From Mastigias papua (Eukaryota > Cnidaria > Scyphozoa > Rhizostomeae > Mastigiidae), in assembly GCA_964019165.1 (NCBI GenBank), contig OZ025269.1, positions 2,648,084 to 2,712,083 of the forward strand: a stretch of DNA of 64,000 bases, written 5' to 3'. Within the stretch, counting starts at the first letter, position 1. Each line of letters begins with the position of its first letter. The position numbers were made by a program, and so were the translations under genes. Below, in pieces: positions 29,057-55,942 of the stretch. The notes beneath the pieces are model-generated. The model was not told the origin of the DNA. It searched no databases and saw only the letters and a list, made by a program, of their open reading frames with translations.

Positions 29057-32000
29057 CGCCACATATGAGATTGACACTGAGCATTACTTTTTGAGTCACA
29101 AATTGAATTATATTTGCTTATTATTCCAAAGGAATGATTGGGTAAAATTGTGTAACCTGTGTTTACTTCACTTTCAAGACGAATGATGAGAGAAGCTCAT
29201 CGTTACCAAGCAACGTTAGAAAATCATTGGACGTTTAGTGCTTACCTGTTTTGTAACTACGTGTGGTATTTTGCCCTTGAGATAATATTGCTAGTATCTA
29301 AAAATCTAAGTTGATTGAGCTCTTGTGCGATATCTTACTCCACCGAGCACCCCTATCCTGCATCTTTGAACCCTTGTGAATCTCATATTCAAATATTTTC
29401 TTGACGCCTGTACCAGTTCTTTATTACATTAGTCAAGCTCATACTGCCAAGTGTGGCTATCTTCGATTTTAGTAAGTCTTTTAGTACTGGAACTTGCAGT
29501 CTAAGGTATTCTTGGTCTACAAGGGCGTTATCCAAACTCCAGTTCCTCGCCCCAGTCCCTAAATTGTCACCCATGTATGAGTTCTGAGCATGCGCAGTTA
29601 CTCGATTGATTGAGAGAGTAGGAACCCGTTGATCAACTTATTTGTATAATCAGCACAAATAATGTAAAATTATGCAGAGTTTTCCTTGCGATTTCCGGCC
29701 TCACCAGTAGATTAGAAAGGTGTTTGTAGCAAGGCAACTAACCTTGGATTTTTGCATTTCTCCGTGACCATATACGCCATTTGCAATCATGCCCGAACAT
29801 TCGTAAAGTCACTGTTGTTTGCGAGCAGTTGGGCACTACATTGGCCTAGCAGTTCTGCGACCAGCCTGGCTAAGAAATCACAACTTCATTAGGTTTTTTG
29901 GGTAATGGAACTTAAAGAGGTAAGATATTAACTTCCCAAGTAAGATGTAAAGATTTTATGATGTCTTAAGAGACAGTTTTATTGACATACAAAAGTGCGC
30001 CATTAGTTTTCCTCATGTTGGATATGCTGCGCTGCACTCCGAGAAGGTGGGCAACATAACTTTCATGAAATCTGATATGGTATCCGTCGCCGAAAACACT
30101 GTTGCATAGTCAAGGAAGATTAATGTATCCGAAGTTGCTCAAATAATATGTTATGTCTTTAAATGTGCTTTAACTCTATTATTTATTAAGGGATTTTCAT
30201 TTAAGGTTTTGATACAGCAAACCAGGACATTAGCTCAGCACTACTTCATGGGAAAGCAGGACTAGTGTGGTTTTTGTGTCTTCAGTGTTCACTAAATCAG
30301 CTCCCAGCAGAAACATAGGGAGGCTGTATCGAAGTATCGGTGAAACTTAATGTACGTTTTACATGTTTCCTGACTACTGAGATTATAAGCGGTACGCAGA
30401 AACAGCTATGTTTTGAATGTGATTATCAAAACCTTTGCACGATTATCAAAATATAGCCAATTTTCGGAGCAGTTTCATTGATAGAACTATTTTAGCAGAT
30501 AACTGAGTTAGAGGCCGTTTCCTTGTCAAAATCATGATGGCTATGCAAAGATGTTTGATTGAAGTATAGACAGAAATTCTGATCACCTTTTGTAAGTTAA
30601 TCCTGCAAACCTTTAACATAGAGGGATGTCATCAGTGATTTTAGTGTGTTAAAGTGCATAAGTAATAGCAAGTGGCACTTTCTGCATCCTACTCAGAAAA
30701 GTAAGGACTAATCTTCTTATCATTATGGTTTGATTCCATCTTTTTGACAGCAGCTTCGTGCAGAAGTCAAAAGTGTACATTTTTTATAAGGAGCAACTTT
30801 ATGAGGAACCTACATGCAGGATGCCAAAAATTGTAAGAAGCTTTTGCTGCTATATTTCACTAAGGAACTTGTCAATTTGGAACATTTTTATCACATCAAA
30901 AAATCCAGAGTTAGGAAGTTGGTGCCATTCATTACAGTGAATAATGTGCTATCTCTTTATAGAAAGTGGTTCATAGAGGGGCTTCTGTTGATACTTTGGT
31001 ATTCTGCCATAGAACATGACACAATGTTTTCTTGCTTTTGCTCTGTTTTCAGGGCTCTACCTGTGTAATTACAATTGAGGAGCTATTGATGAACTTCTAG
31101 TTTACAGTGAGCACAAATTAGATCCCAAAATAGGGAACTTTATAATAATAAACTAGGCCTTGAGCTACGTTCTTTATAAAAAATGTACCTATATGTTACC
31201 AGCAGATACAATGCATTGCAACATTTATATACACCATCAACTAAGATGGGAATTCCTTCTTTTGCTCACTATTACTAACATGATGTTGAGTTTTAGCACC
31301 ATTTGCAGCCCATGTTTGGTTGTTTTGTGTATCTTGTTTATTATCTTTTTATTTTTCAATATTTTTAGCCTAAGTGTCAGGTCTCTCTTAGGTAAAACAG
31401 GATGTAATATAACTTTTTGCTTTACAGTTTTGCATTTTTCACATATTTGCAGTTACAGTTGATATAGATCATACAAATAGCCATGAACTGAGTCATGCAT
31501 TCATACATACATTTGATTCACAACAACAGATATGCACAGACAGTTTGGAATTATTTTAAGTTAGTAACATTCACTGTTTGTGATTGTTGCTAAGGAAGTT
31601 CACTGCATTTTTGCTGAGAAAATATTTACTCTAAGATACTACCATATTGATATCTTCCCTCTTTTTGGCATCATTTCATTTTTTGTACAAGCCAGCTAGT
31701 GCAGTCCTGGTATTCCTATTGAAAGATGTTATTCTACCACATTGTCTTGATCAACTTATAAACAGCATGGATCATCCATTTTCATGAAAATATACTTAGT
31801 TATTTATAGCCAACATTATTCAATATTATTGCTAAATTATGAGGAAATATCTTAACAAAGTGTCAGATGAGTGAAATATTCACACATAAATCCCCTTTAT
31901 TCAATGGGATAATGACATGGGAACAGGATTCAACCTCTGTAAAAACGTTATCTCTGAAAAATTTAAAAACTATGAATCTCTTTGAAATTTCAGAGCCCAT

Positions 32001-34727
32001 GAATTTATGTTGTTTCAAAATCACTTGATCTTATTAGAGTTTCTTGTATATCCTTATGTGTTGCTACTTGTTTTAAGGACTGTGTTTGCTAAGGTGGACA
32101 TCAGCTTTTGTCTTATGTTGCAATACAAACTGTATTCCTGATTCTCTTGCAGTTTCACATGTAATATCTCTGTGCTTAGAATTGCTCAACCTCGCAAACA
32201 GTTATGGATTAGTTCCTTTATGTTCTGAAAATCCTTACCTTTGCACCCCCCCCCCTGTTGACATGTGATCACCAGTTATCAGGCCCTTTATGACTGCATG
32301 TATTATGTATCTCAGATCCGGTAGAAGATATCAACAACAGTTGCGGAACCAACTTGTATCTAGATTAAGTTTGCCCATGTGAGCATATGACATTTGTTGC
32401 ATATTCTTGACCACTTGTCAGTTGATATTCAGGTACTGCACAGCACAGGTGTCTTTCAACTTTTCCATACAGATTCACTTTTGCTGGGTTAGTTGCTCAT
32501 ATGCTCGAGTTTTCATCAGTCTGAGGTGATAGCTGCTATCTCGGGGCTCACTTACTTTTTACTGTTTTGGCACATGAATGATTTGTGTGTCATCTTCTCA
32601 GAGTTCTTGGAGACTCATGAAAGTATTTTCACTTTTCTCTGATATTCAAGTTTATGGCTTATATCAGTTTCATTCAGAATTGTAAAGAGTTGAAGTTCCT
32701 ATGAAATTGTATAACTTACATGTTAAGATGCAACTGAAGCTTTCAATAATTCAATATCTTGTCCCATCTGGCATTGGCTCATGCAGATTTCTTTTGTCAT
32801 GAACAGTTATAAGATATATTTATTTTAATTCTTTGGATAACTCTTCTACAATCACCATTGCTATATCTTTATCAAGCATCTGGTCCTGAAATGAGCATCT
32901 GGTCACTTTTTATTATATTCTTCATAACATTTGTATTTAGTTGTAGGAATTGTTTTGCATAGAAATTACCTATTTAGTGGCACCAGAACATTTCCATGCT
33001 TGGCTTTTGGTATTCATGTGCTGGTAGGAAGTCATGTATTCTGTTCTATATATAAAATTTTCCATTCATCTGTTTTTTAAAGCAGCCAATTGCATCTTAG
33101 TACCAATAAACAGCCAGCTAACCCCCAGGTTGTTTCCATCATTCTTAATTATGGCATGTCAGGCTTGGTTAGTTGTATTAATTGCTGCTTTCAGTTCCTG
33201 TTAGTGTTTGTGAGTTTGCCATTCCTTCTCATTGTCAAATTTCTTTCCTGGTTACCATTTTGCTGATTTGAACAGTATTGTAATTCAATAGGGTTATGTA
33301 CCATTTGTGATATGAGTGGGAATGATTATCATGCAGGAATTCAAGGAACAATGTGTGCAGAGAGATGGCTTAGGGCTTTGCACGATATGGGTTAGAGATC
33401 ACCAGTAGAATGCATATGTTACAAGTTCACCTTTGCAATCACTGACCCACCAACTACTTCACTCACACTTTCATTGGTTTAATCTTCAACTATTGCCATG
33501 TAATGAGGCCTATTTTTCTTCCATGCACTTAGATCTTGACAGATTTTCATAACTTATCACTTCTCTCTATTGTTTATAAAGTCTTCATGGAATTCCCTAC
33601 TTTGAATAATGTCAGGCCTTGTTAACTCACAACAGATAAAGGAGAATGAATAAGAGGGAGTGAATTAATCAGTGAGCCAGTAAGTTTGAGTGCCGGTTGA
33701 AATGTTTGACTTATATACCGTATGCATTTCACTGGCATCCATTAACCCGTAATGTACAGCCTCAATATTAAAAACCAACTTTCTGCAAATAGCCATGTAT
33801 TTGCTGATTTTTCTCACTTTGTTGTTCATGGTTTGCCATATTTGCCAGACACTAAGTAAAGGATGAGCTAAGGCCCATATTTCAGAGGACTTTTTAAGAG
33901 GACTGTTGTCCTGAACCATTGTTATCACTAGATATGATGTCCAGTTGCTCCCTTTGCTGCCTTATCTTCCAAGTATTTCAACCAGGTACACAGTTGCTGT
34001 TGAATGGGCAATGATTTTGCATCTAGTACTGGCACAGTTTATGCCTCATAGCATTTGCCTTGTTGGTAAACTTCTGCAACTTTTCTGGTCACTAACTAGG
34101 CCCTGATGAACTTAGACTTATTGTTTTGAAGTTGCTCCTTGTGGCAAGTATCAGAATGTTGCCAGCATTTTGTTGCCTACACATGATCTTTGAAATTGTC
34201 AGCTTGAACTATATTGTTCCAGAAACCAATAACTGTGTGGGGCTCTAATGGGGGCCCTATTGCTAGAATTAGATATGATTTTGTAGCAATTTTTACATTG
34301 ATCACCCTCAGCCATTATACTCAATGTACAAAGAATGGAATTGTCTTGTGCTCTTTCACAGAGCAGTACTGAAGCAAAATCTTTTAGCATTCGTTTTTAT
34401 ATACATTTGAAAGAAGATGCTTTCTACGGTCAAAAATTGTTTTCTGGAGCCACATTTAAACTAGGCAGGGACATCTGGCAAATCCTTGGTTTTGTATGTA
34501 AATTCAGCTGTGCTGTTTAGGGCAGAAAACCAACTGAATTTTTATAACAGTATTTTACAGTGGATACTCCTTTGTTAAGATGAGAAAGATATTTATTTTG
34601 CTGGTGGCAGTTTTTGTTTGTTCTTTTTTCCTTAGCCATTAGTGTTATACTTGACAAGATTCGCCCACCAATTCCTATGTTTGGCTGGATTCGTGTTGAG
34701 TTCTTTTTAGTGTTGTACTATAGTGTA

Positions 34728-34742
34728 TGAGTGTGTGTGTGT

Positions 34743-34803
<61 letters not shown>

Positions 34804-35003
34804 TGTGTGTGTGTGTGAGTGAGTTTGTGTGTGTGTGTGAGTGAGTGTGTGTGAGTGTGTGCGTGTGAGTGTGTGCGAGTGTGTGTGTGTGTGTATGTGT
34901 GTTGTGTGTGTGGTGTGTGTGTGTGAGTGAGTTTGTGTGTGTGTGTGTGTGAGTGAGTGTGTGTGAGTGTGTGCGAGTGTGTGTGTGTGTGTGTGTTTGT
35001 GTC
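34728..35003. repeat. Compound (TG)n microsatellite with internal duplication
   Basis: About 275 bp of TG repeats interspersed with GAGTGAGTTT, TGCGAG and GGTG interruptions. The order of interruptions occurs twice (about 34790-34885 and 34909-34980), indicating a segmental duplication inside the tract. Confidence 0.9.
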
Positions 35004-37978
35004 TATGTATAAGTTCTCTTTAACTTTAATAGCAGGGCTAAGTTATTAAAGCATGTTTTTCGGACTGGTTCACCTAAAAGACAGTAAGGTAAAAGCAAGG
35101 AAATAATCCTAGCGACAGTTATATAAAGTAGTAAAAGGTCTTAAGGCTTATAAAAGTGAACAAGAAAGAAATGAAGAAATATATTTGCAAAACAGACAGT
35201 TACTTTATGTCAAACTATTTTGGCCATGCATATTGTGGGTAGCATACATACCGTTGTCTAGATTTACAGCTTATTCATTAAGCCTCCTCTTGAATTTTTA
35301 ATTAATTGGTTAGGTTGCCCGACTGGGGATTGTTTTCGATATGAACCACAAAGCAGAATTATTTCTAGTCTGGCTTTACTGGGTAAGGTGTTTTTTGTCT
35401 CATTGACGACCAAGAGGTTTGTTGGTTATGGAAAAGAGGCGTTGACTACAGAGCCTTAGTAGAGGAAATATGTGTATCTCAAGAAGTAGTACTGAAAATG
35501 GGGATATGGACTATCTTCTAGTAAAGAGGAAGAACATATTTGTCTTGGATTCCCATCTACCTGCGTATCTACAAATATAATCCTTTTGTGTGTTACTCCT
35601 CTTGTCTCGTTTGAAAATCTAATTCTGATTTGATCTTGTCAAACCCTCATGTTATTTTCTCCTACCGTATAGCAAACTTTTGAAACGTTATTAAAGGGTT
35701 GCACAACTTATAAACTCTGAGATTTGTTAATCTTCTTTATGTGGTAATTGGTCTTACTAGATTGTGAAGATTTTATGAAAGCCGAGACTGTTATAAGGGC
35801 TTTTCGATCTCCGAAGAGTCTTTTCCCAACTGCTGAATGTCTTAAAGTCGTATTGGATTTCATAGGCTGCATTGTCTTGTTCTTTACTTATCCGACATCA
35901 TTTAGCAATTGGTTGAGTTCGGTAGGAGGGATTGCATTTGCGAATGTGCGTGCAAGAAGAGCTCTCTCTCTTTCTAATGGTTAAATGCAATGCCAGATAC
36001 TGCAGTTACGTAGGCACTGTGACCTAGGTTTGCTTCAAGGAAGAGATGTGGATAGAGTATAGCAGCTGGAAGTTTACAAGAACACCTTTGGTCCCACCAT
36101 CTCTAATATAAGTTTGCTCCATTCTGAAAATTCTGTTTCATGAGTAGAGGATACAGCAGATAACTTGCCATCTCTTTCACACTGAAAAGGCAGATATTAT
36201 TTCGCGTTTCTCATCTTCCTTAGAGTTTGCTTCAGAAGCTCTCAATTCTGTTTTGGTGTGTATGGCCCGTCAGTTTGGCTTAAATTCCTCGCAGTTAGAT
36301 GGATATCAACCCCAATCTCCATCTGGTACGCTCTATAACTCTCCCTGAACCAATAATTATCATAAGCTCTAGCAATCTGTGATAATTCTTTTGTTTATTC
36401 CCCTTATAGATATAAATTAATCAAATGCCGTTTCATTTCCTCAATGCCTGTGGAAGGGTTTTGCATTTTCTCCCTCTTGTATACTTCTGCATTACTATAA
36501 TAAATAAAAAATTATTTTCTATTACGTTTCACACGAAGGTGGGTTTTGTCTCAGCTGGACCAGGGCTTCTCTTGTTTTTGATGCACTTTCGCAATTCTCT
36601 GTCTTAGCAAATCTGATGTAATCATGGCACCATCTGAATCATATTTGTAAAAATGTGTGAGTCTTTCTCCTTTGCGGTCGTTGTTACTTATTTAGTACTT
36701 GAACGAAAACTTTATCAATGAGAGAGGAAAGTTTCAATGTTTAACCAGCTTCCTAGAGAAACCACGCAAATCTTTGAATGCTTATAGAAAAGAATTTCAA
36801 AAGAATACGACAATTGCCAAATATATGTCGATTTTATTCTCTCAAATATTTACGCATTGAGTTATGTCTATTGCCTTTGATAATCTCATTTCTTGGTCTG
36901 ATACACCTGCTTGTATTGTTGTGAACTTTTGTGGCTAGAAATTACTTGCAGAACCGACTGCAATTTCAGCGTCTTAATTAACGACATTTATCTAATGGGA
37001 GGCTAAAATCGAGGGGTGTGGGTTTTGCATACTCCGTCCACCGCCGAACTCCAACGATAATGGTTCCAGTGGAAAGTTTGCCTCTGGTATTTAAGAGTCA
37101 TATTAAGTGCACTACTAATCTAGAGTTTCTCATTTTTTTACTTTTATAATGAAGACTTGTCAGCCCCAACATGTTCAACATCATTAGTAATCAGATATGT
37201 GTGTTTGCGTTTGTGTTTGTGCCTGTATGTGCGTGTATGTGTTGGTATCAATTGTATACTATAGCAACACTTAATTGTTTTGAACATAAAAGACAGGATT
37301 CTTGTATAGGAGTCTCATATGCATTCGAACTAACGGGAATGAGGTACATCTATTGACTAGTCTACAGTTACAGTTTTCGTGAACGTATGAATCAAGTACC
37401 GCCTGGCGCAGTTTTACCCTCACTCTGCACTGGAGAGCTTTAGAAAGGGCATTGCTTTGGTAGATTCTCAATGTTGATTTGTTTCTAAGCTTAAGTTAGT
37501 ATACACTGAGCAATGAAACAGACTTTTGTGGAAATGGTATGTATATATCATTGGGTCACAGAATAGGCAGTAGGAACTAGTCTACTACCTATTTTCTGTT
37601 CTGTGGTAGGGTGTTGCCACAACTTTAAGTCTCGTTTCCTTATATTAGCATGGAGTCGTTAAGGAGGCTGCGACTGCCTGCTGACTGCCTGCTCTTGATC
37701 ACTGGCACCTTAAAACTTTTCATGAAAACGCATCTATCTGCAACAGTTGCAAGCTGGGTGGGGCAGCCTGGGATCACGTCGAAGAATGAACCTGTTCACC
37801 TTTGTGGCTCCTTGCAATTTCTTACGGCGTTATTGGGGCATTTGAACGGGACTAGTGCCGTGGAACTACCGTAGGCAGTCACAGGCATTAGTATGTGATC
37901 CAAGTTTCACGTATGGCACACAGTTCACATGTTCTTTGTTTCTTTTTTAATTCAAAGATAAAAAATAAAGGAAGTACA

Positions 37979-50764
<12,786 letters not shown>

Positions 50765-51396
50765 CTGCTTAAAAACAATATTAGGTCTGTGTAAGTTGTT
50801 TTATAGGGTATTTTATTCGTATCTCAACTAAAGAAACCCATTGCAAAAGATTACTAACTGATCAATCCAATAATTTATGACTGTTTTCAATGGCAAGTAG
50901 CTTAATTTTATCCCAGAGAGGAGAGACATCGCTTTCTTTTGAATGGTTGTTCAAGTAGAGCATTGAGTTAGTTGTGCGGTTTGTTGCCAGGTATGTAGTT
51001 GAATGGTTAGATAAGGAGAAACAGGGACAAAATTAGGCACGCCTGTAATACTTGAGATGGTAATAGTGCTTTCATCCTTACGCGTGGGCCGATTGTACAT
51101 TGGCCGAGCTACGTTTTGTATGGGCTATCTCTGTTTTTATTGGAGATATCGGAGATCAACTTACCGTTGACTTAGACAATGTACTTCGGTTGTGTATAGT
51201 TAGATTTGGTGTGTCGTGTTCAGGAAGGCTGCTCACGTCTTCTGAAATAGCTGGGCAGTTGAAATGTCGTCTTGTTATAACCGGGCTCCTTGTCTTATTA
51301 CAAAATTACCCCTAACAATTCGGGTGTTTTTGTGTGCGAAGCTGGCCCAGATTTTTATCATTAGGATTTGCCCGAATCAATTGTTGGCCTAGGACA

Positions 51397-51402
51397 AATA
51401 AA
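51397..51402 (+). terminator. Candidate PPP2R5 polyadenylation signal
   Basis: AATAAA lies about 630 bp past the stop codon, followed by a T/C-rich region. Weak evidence without transcript ends. Confidence 0.3.
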
Positions 51403-51990
51403 ACCTCTTCGCTGACAGTCTCCTTCATTCTTATTTTTACCCAATCAGACCTTGACTGTCAACAACCCCTATTAGCTGAGCTGGCTAGTATTCATGCGAT
51501 ATTGTCGTTTTAGACATTTTGTGGGAGAAGATTAGTGATCCTAAGGCCCTTGTTCTTCGCGTGATTAATGGGAACATGGTATATGGAAAGGGAATATTTT
51601 TATCTGTCTCATTCCATAACTTCCTCTGACCTACCTTGATGCACCCACCATACATTTTTCACCTCTGCTCTCTGTCGACTCCGCAGTTGACGATTTGCCG
51701 CAAGGGGAAACCTAAGCATGGCCCAGTTTTTGATGTCCCAATAGGCATCCTGTTTCGGTGTGCGTATGAAGTGATGATTTCGAGTATTAATGGAGCATAT
51801 CTCTCTACAGTTTCGTACTATTATTTTCAAAGGATCTTTGTTAACTGCCCTAAAGACTATCATCTCAAATTCAGTTGGTCTGTGTTTTAACAGTCTTTAA
51901 TCTAATAACGTTGTTCCTTAGAGATCAGTGCAAGCCTCTTTTGCAATTAGATACACCTTCATCATTGAGTTTGTATGACATAACATGATA

Positions 51991-52332
51991 TACACGTTTT
52001 TTTATAAGAAAAGCCTTTATATGAAAATGAGGCTCATAAGGTCAAAACCTTAAGAAACTGTTAAGGAAGTCACATGGCTCCAGTGCCAGATTTCATCTTT
52101 TTTGTGTGCCAAAAATCGATATTAGCTAATTCTTTGCAATCTCCTTTACAAAGATCGAGACTTTCTTTATAATCTTGGATAACAAAGATCAAACTTTTTG
52201 CAGCAAATAATAGTGCCCTCTTTTGGCCAGTTTACTCCAGTAAAAGGTAAGAAAATCTCAGCCTCAATTTCGGGCAAAGTTGAGAAAATTGAGGCTCGGG
52301 CAGGTGGTTTTCTTATAAAGAAAAACGTGTAA
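51991..52332. mobile_element. MITE with ACGTTTTTTTATAAGAAAA ends, reverse orientation
   Basis: It starts ACACGTTTTTTTATAAGAAA and ends TTTTCTTATAAAGAAAAACG. The interior contains AATGAGGCTCATAAGGTC and TTTGGCCAGTTTACTCC, the reverse complement of the CCNK intron copies. It has the best-preserved termini of the family in the window. Confidence 0.7.
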
Positions 52333-55300
52333 ATATATATTTAATCCATACTTGAAGTCACCCCCAAGTTCCCTTATTCCTTTACTATCAAAGAACCCAG
52401 CTACACATATTTTCTGACAATTAGAGGAACAGTTCTGCTCACTTTTCAGCTTTTTTTAAAGCCCCAATTATCCTCTTCGAATCGTTTTACTTATTCGACG
52501 TCACCTTTAATGACGCTACCCTTTTTCGAGACAACAATTGCCTGTATTTTAAATTAACATAGTACATCTACTGTCTTGTTCAGCTTTAATGCTATCTGTA
52601 TAAAGGTATGGACACCGTGAAGATCTTGTTTATCTATGTGATTTCTCTCTGCTTTGTATATGAGAATCCATATCTTTGTCTTTATTTACGAAATTCAGGA
52701 AGGTTGAAGTCCATAGTGATTTTAACTCCGGTGACACCAGCTTGGTCGTATTGTCTTTGCCATTACCACCGGATTTTTTGATATGCTATAAACTGCAAGG
52801 CTGCATTTGGTAGCTGCATTATTGGCCTTTATTTCTTCTGTTACGCATTCAGTGCCCGAACTGGCGAATGTTTGGCGAGCTACTTGTCTCGTTTTGAGAT
52901 ACACAGTTAATTGAACCCGATTAGAAGAATCTGTTACTGATTCTTCATTGTGGTATCATAATTGGAAATGATTGTATCATTGTTCTGAATACCATATCCT
53001 GAATTAGACAATTTTACCGACCTATTTCAGTACTTTTTGTTCTTTTGGCTATCATTGAAAAATGGTACATCTACGATGCATTAGTTTCCGGAGAGTCCTT
53101 ACAGTCGTATCACTGTGCCCAGTTGAATTTCAGCCGAACAGCCTCGCTTTGCTAGCTGCACCTCTCTTGGTTATGAAAAGGCAGGTAGATGAAGATGCAA
53201 AGCCACTTGAGCTTGCTATAAAACTTACCAAATTGGGCTACAGGAGATGGGGGCTCGAGGACTCGGGGGCTGAGCCACCTTCGACTTTCGAAGAGGGAAT
53301 GAACCCACCCACCCTATTTTTATAGGAAATGTTTATATGTGAATCAATGCTAATATATGAATCAAAATGGTAGAATGGGGTATTACTCTTGCGTCCCAAA
53401 TAGATAGGGATTTGGAATAGTAAGAGGGGTTGGGAATCAGGGATGGAGGGAAAATTTCTCTAATTGTAATAGCTATGGATGAGTTTCACAACTCATTTCA
53501 ACTGTAAACAAAGTGAAAAGCATGAGTTTTCACGTTACGTGATACTCGATTGATTTACAGACTCAAAAGTAATTAACGGGGCTCCGGGATAAGGATGTCT
53601 TGGGTGGATGTTTTCAAACAAGTAATAAGTGGGAGGAGCGTTAATTGGAGACTCAAGAGTAATTGGCTAAGACTACAGCTGTTCCTCCTGCTAACACTAA
53701 TGTAGATCATTATTTCACAAGTTTGCCGCTACTGAAGCTCTTCGAAAGCTGTGAAGAATGTGGTCCCCATCAAAGCTTTGTGTTTCCCTCGCCTTTCACA
53801 CAAGAAAGTGCCCTCTCTCCTGATTCATACAGATTTGAGCTCTCTACACCATTTGTCCAAAAGTATTGAAGTTATTATATACTAATCATTCATATCGTTT
53901 ACCGATTCCCTCTTTCATCGACATGTGGGCTTTTTCTATGATATTTGATTGTCTACTAAAGAACATGCTCCGATCGATGTGCCTCAGGATTCAATTTTAA
54001 GTCCCCTACTAGTTATGAGGAGCAGTCCTAGTACTCGAGGTAGACTTTTGCTTGCAGTTACATGAAGAAATTTAGCCCTAAGCTGAGAAGTCAACTCGCC
54101 GTTATAGTTGCAATGCGACTACTACAGAGAGCATGTGTAGTTCAAAACATTTTGCAGTCAGCCCCCTCCAGCCCTTCTCTACTATTACCTTGGAAGCCTG
54201 TCAAAGTTCATTCATCCAACAAAACATGCTACAATTTACACACTAGACATACACATATATAACAGGAAAGTAATAATTTTATGTAGAAAATTAGGTGAAA
54301 TGAATATAATACTAGACATAACCGAGAATTAAATTGTAATATTATTTGTCAGAGTAAGGAGGGGCTTTCATGTTGAATATTTACCTCTGGTAACAAGGCC
54401 ATCCTCGCTCTGATGTGATGGGATCCCAGCTGCAAGTGCTGGTCCTGTTTACATGTAATTGGAATCCCGATATATTGCATGTTTCCTATTGGTAAAGGAA
54501 CTAATCGGAAAAGTCAGAGATGTGCTTGGTCTGTGGCTGGAGAAGTGGATATATTCACATTGGCGCGCAATAGCCATAGTATGCAATAACGGGATGGTTC
54601 CTGGGGATCTATACCCCGGCCTTTTCCGCAAAACGTTAGAAGTACACTTTTTCTTGGAGAATTTCGAACCTTTGTATTGTCCTTTTGCTAAGTAGACCTG
54701 CATATAACCTTTGTTACACATGTGAGTAACGACTGAAAATTCCTGCACGATCACTTGTTTCCAACTCTGAAAAATTTGATTTCAAGATGCATTCTCATTA
54801 GAACGTACTTAGTAAGCCCTCTTAGTTGATTAGAGCCCTGCCCTCAAAAATTCCTAGTTTCGCGCCTGATCATGTACTATGGAATTCCCAAGTACAAGTC
54901 AATTACAAAACTCGATATAAAAGATGGATGTCGTTTTATAAACGATGATCAAAAATAACCCAAGAGCTTTTCTAATTATTTTATTCGTACACATTATAAT
55001 TGTATTAAATCAATGACAATTGTTACGGAAATCCAAGTTCTTGAGCTCTCACGCCAGTGCAGGTAATAGAAACTTCTATAGGAGAATTCGGCGAAGGCAA
55101 TTGTTGATCCAGATCCAAATAGTTACTTATAAAGTTACTTACCCTTACTCTTGAGTACCAAATAATGGTCCTCCCGTTTGTTAATTTTGAAATTTTTTCC
55201 AAGCCCCCCCCCCGCAATTATTCCAACCCCACATTTATCAATTTGGAAGATTTTTCAGTGAAATTGTCTTTTACTCAGGGAATATTTTCATTTACTTAGA

Positions 55301-55942
55301 GACTAACCGGAAATTTATTTAATAATCCCTTGCATTTTTATTGACAATATTTGATTGGTCAGTCTTGCTAAGTTGTTCTCTGGAATACCCATGTGTTATA
55401 TCTTCCCACCCCCAATTATTATTTTTCAGAACATTTTTCAACCCCCTATTATTCCCACCACCCCCCGTTTATTCGTACTCAATAGTACTTACTGTATACG
55501 AACCATTAGAGAGCCGAGTGTGCATTCAGGTCCATACGCAGCTAGGAGCGCCAGAGCTGCAACTAGCTGGGGACATTGGAGACAATGCCTGTTTGCACTG
55601 CGTCAGGAATAGTAGAGTGACCTTGCCCTGTCGACCAAGCGTTGTCTTTTTTGGTCATTTTGTGTTAGCTTTTTCAATCCTTATTTCATTTCCGTAAGTG
55701 CATGATGTCAAGGATAGTTTTTCCATTTCTTAATATGTTTGCGTTTAGTTGAACCCCCTGGTTTTTGAGTAAATAAGTCGGATTATAGTAGCTCTAACTT
55801 TAGCACTTGAATTGCGCACATTTCTCTCTAGTAGGTGCCATATTGTTACTCAACAAAAGTTGGTATGAACAGTTGTTGTAAAGACGGTATACGCTTTGTT
55901 ACAGCCAAGGGTGTCATTAATTGTTGGAATATAATCTCGTAC

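Larger units (their letters stand above)
26802..37978. other. 11-kb spacer between UBXN1 and PPP2R5
   Basis: It contains the UBXN1 3' region, a hairpin (28209-28308), a possible hAT-family relative (28924-29056) and a compound TG microsatellite (34728-35003). Open frames are short and lack family motifs. The 5' UTR and promoter of PPP2R5 must lie towards the right end but cannot be placed. The stretch 29.1-34.7 kb has nothing recognisable. Confidence 0.5.

Noticed and set aside
35748..35984. 78-codon plus-strand frame with a hydrophobic middle
   Set aside because: Starts at a non-ATG codon, has no recognisable family and no linked exons.
37650..37874. 74-codon frame just upstream of PPP2R5
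   Set aside because: It is not in phase with a splice join to the B56 N-terminus, and a pyrimidine-rich acceptor at 37957 better explains the first coding exon.
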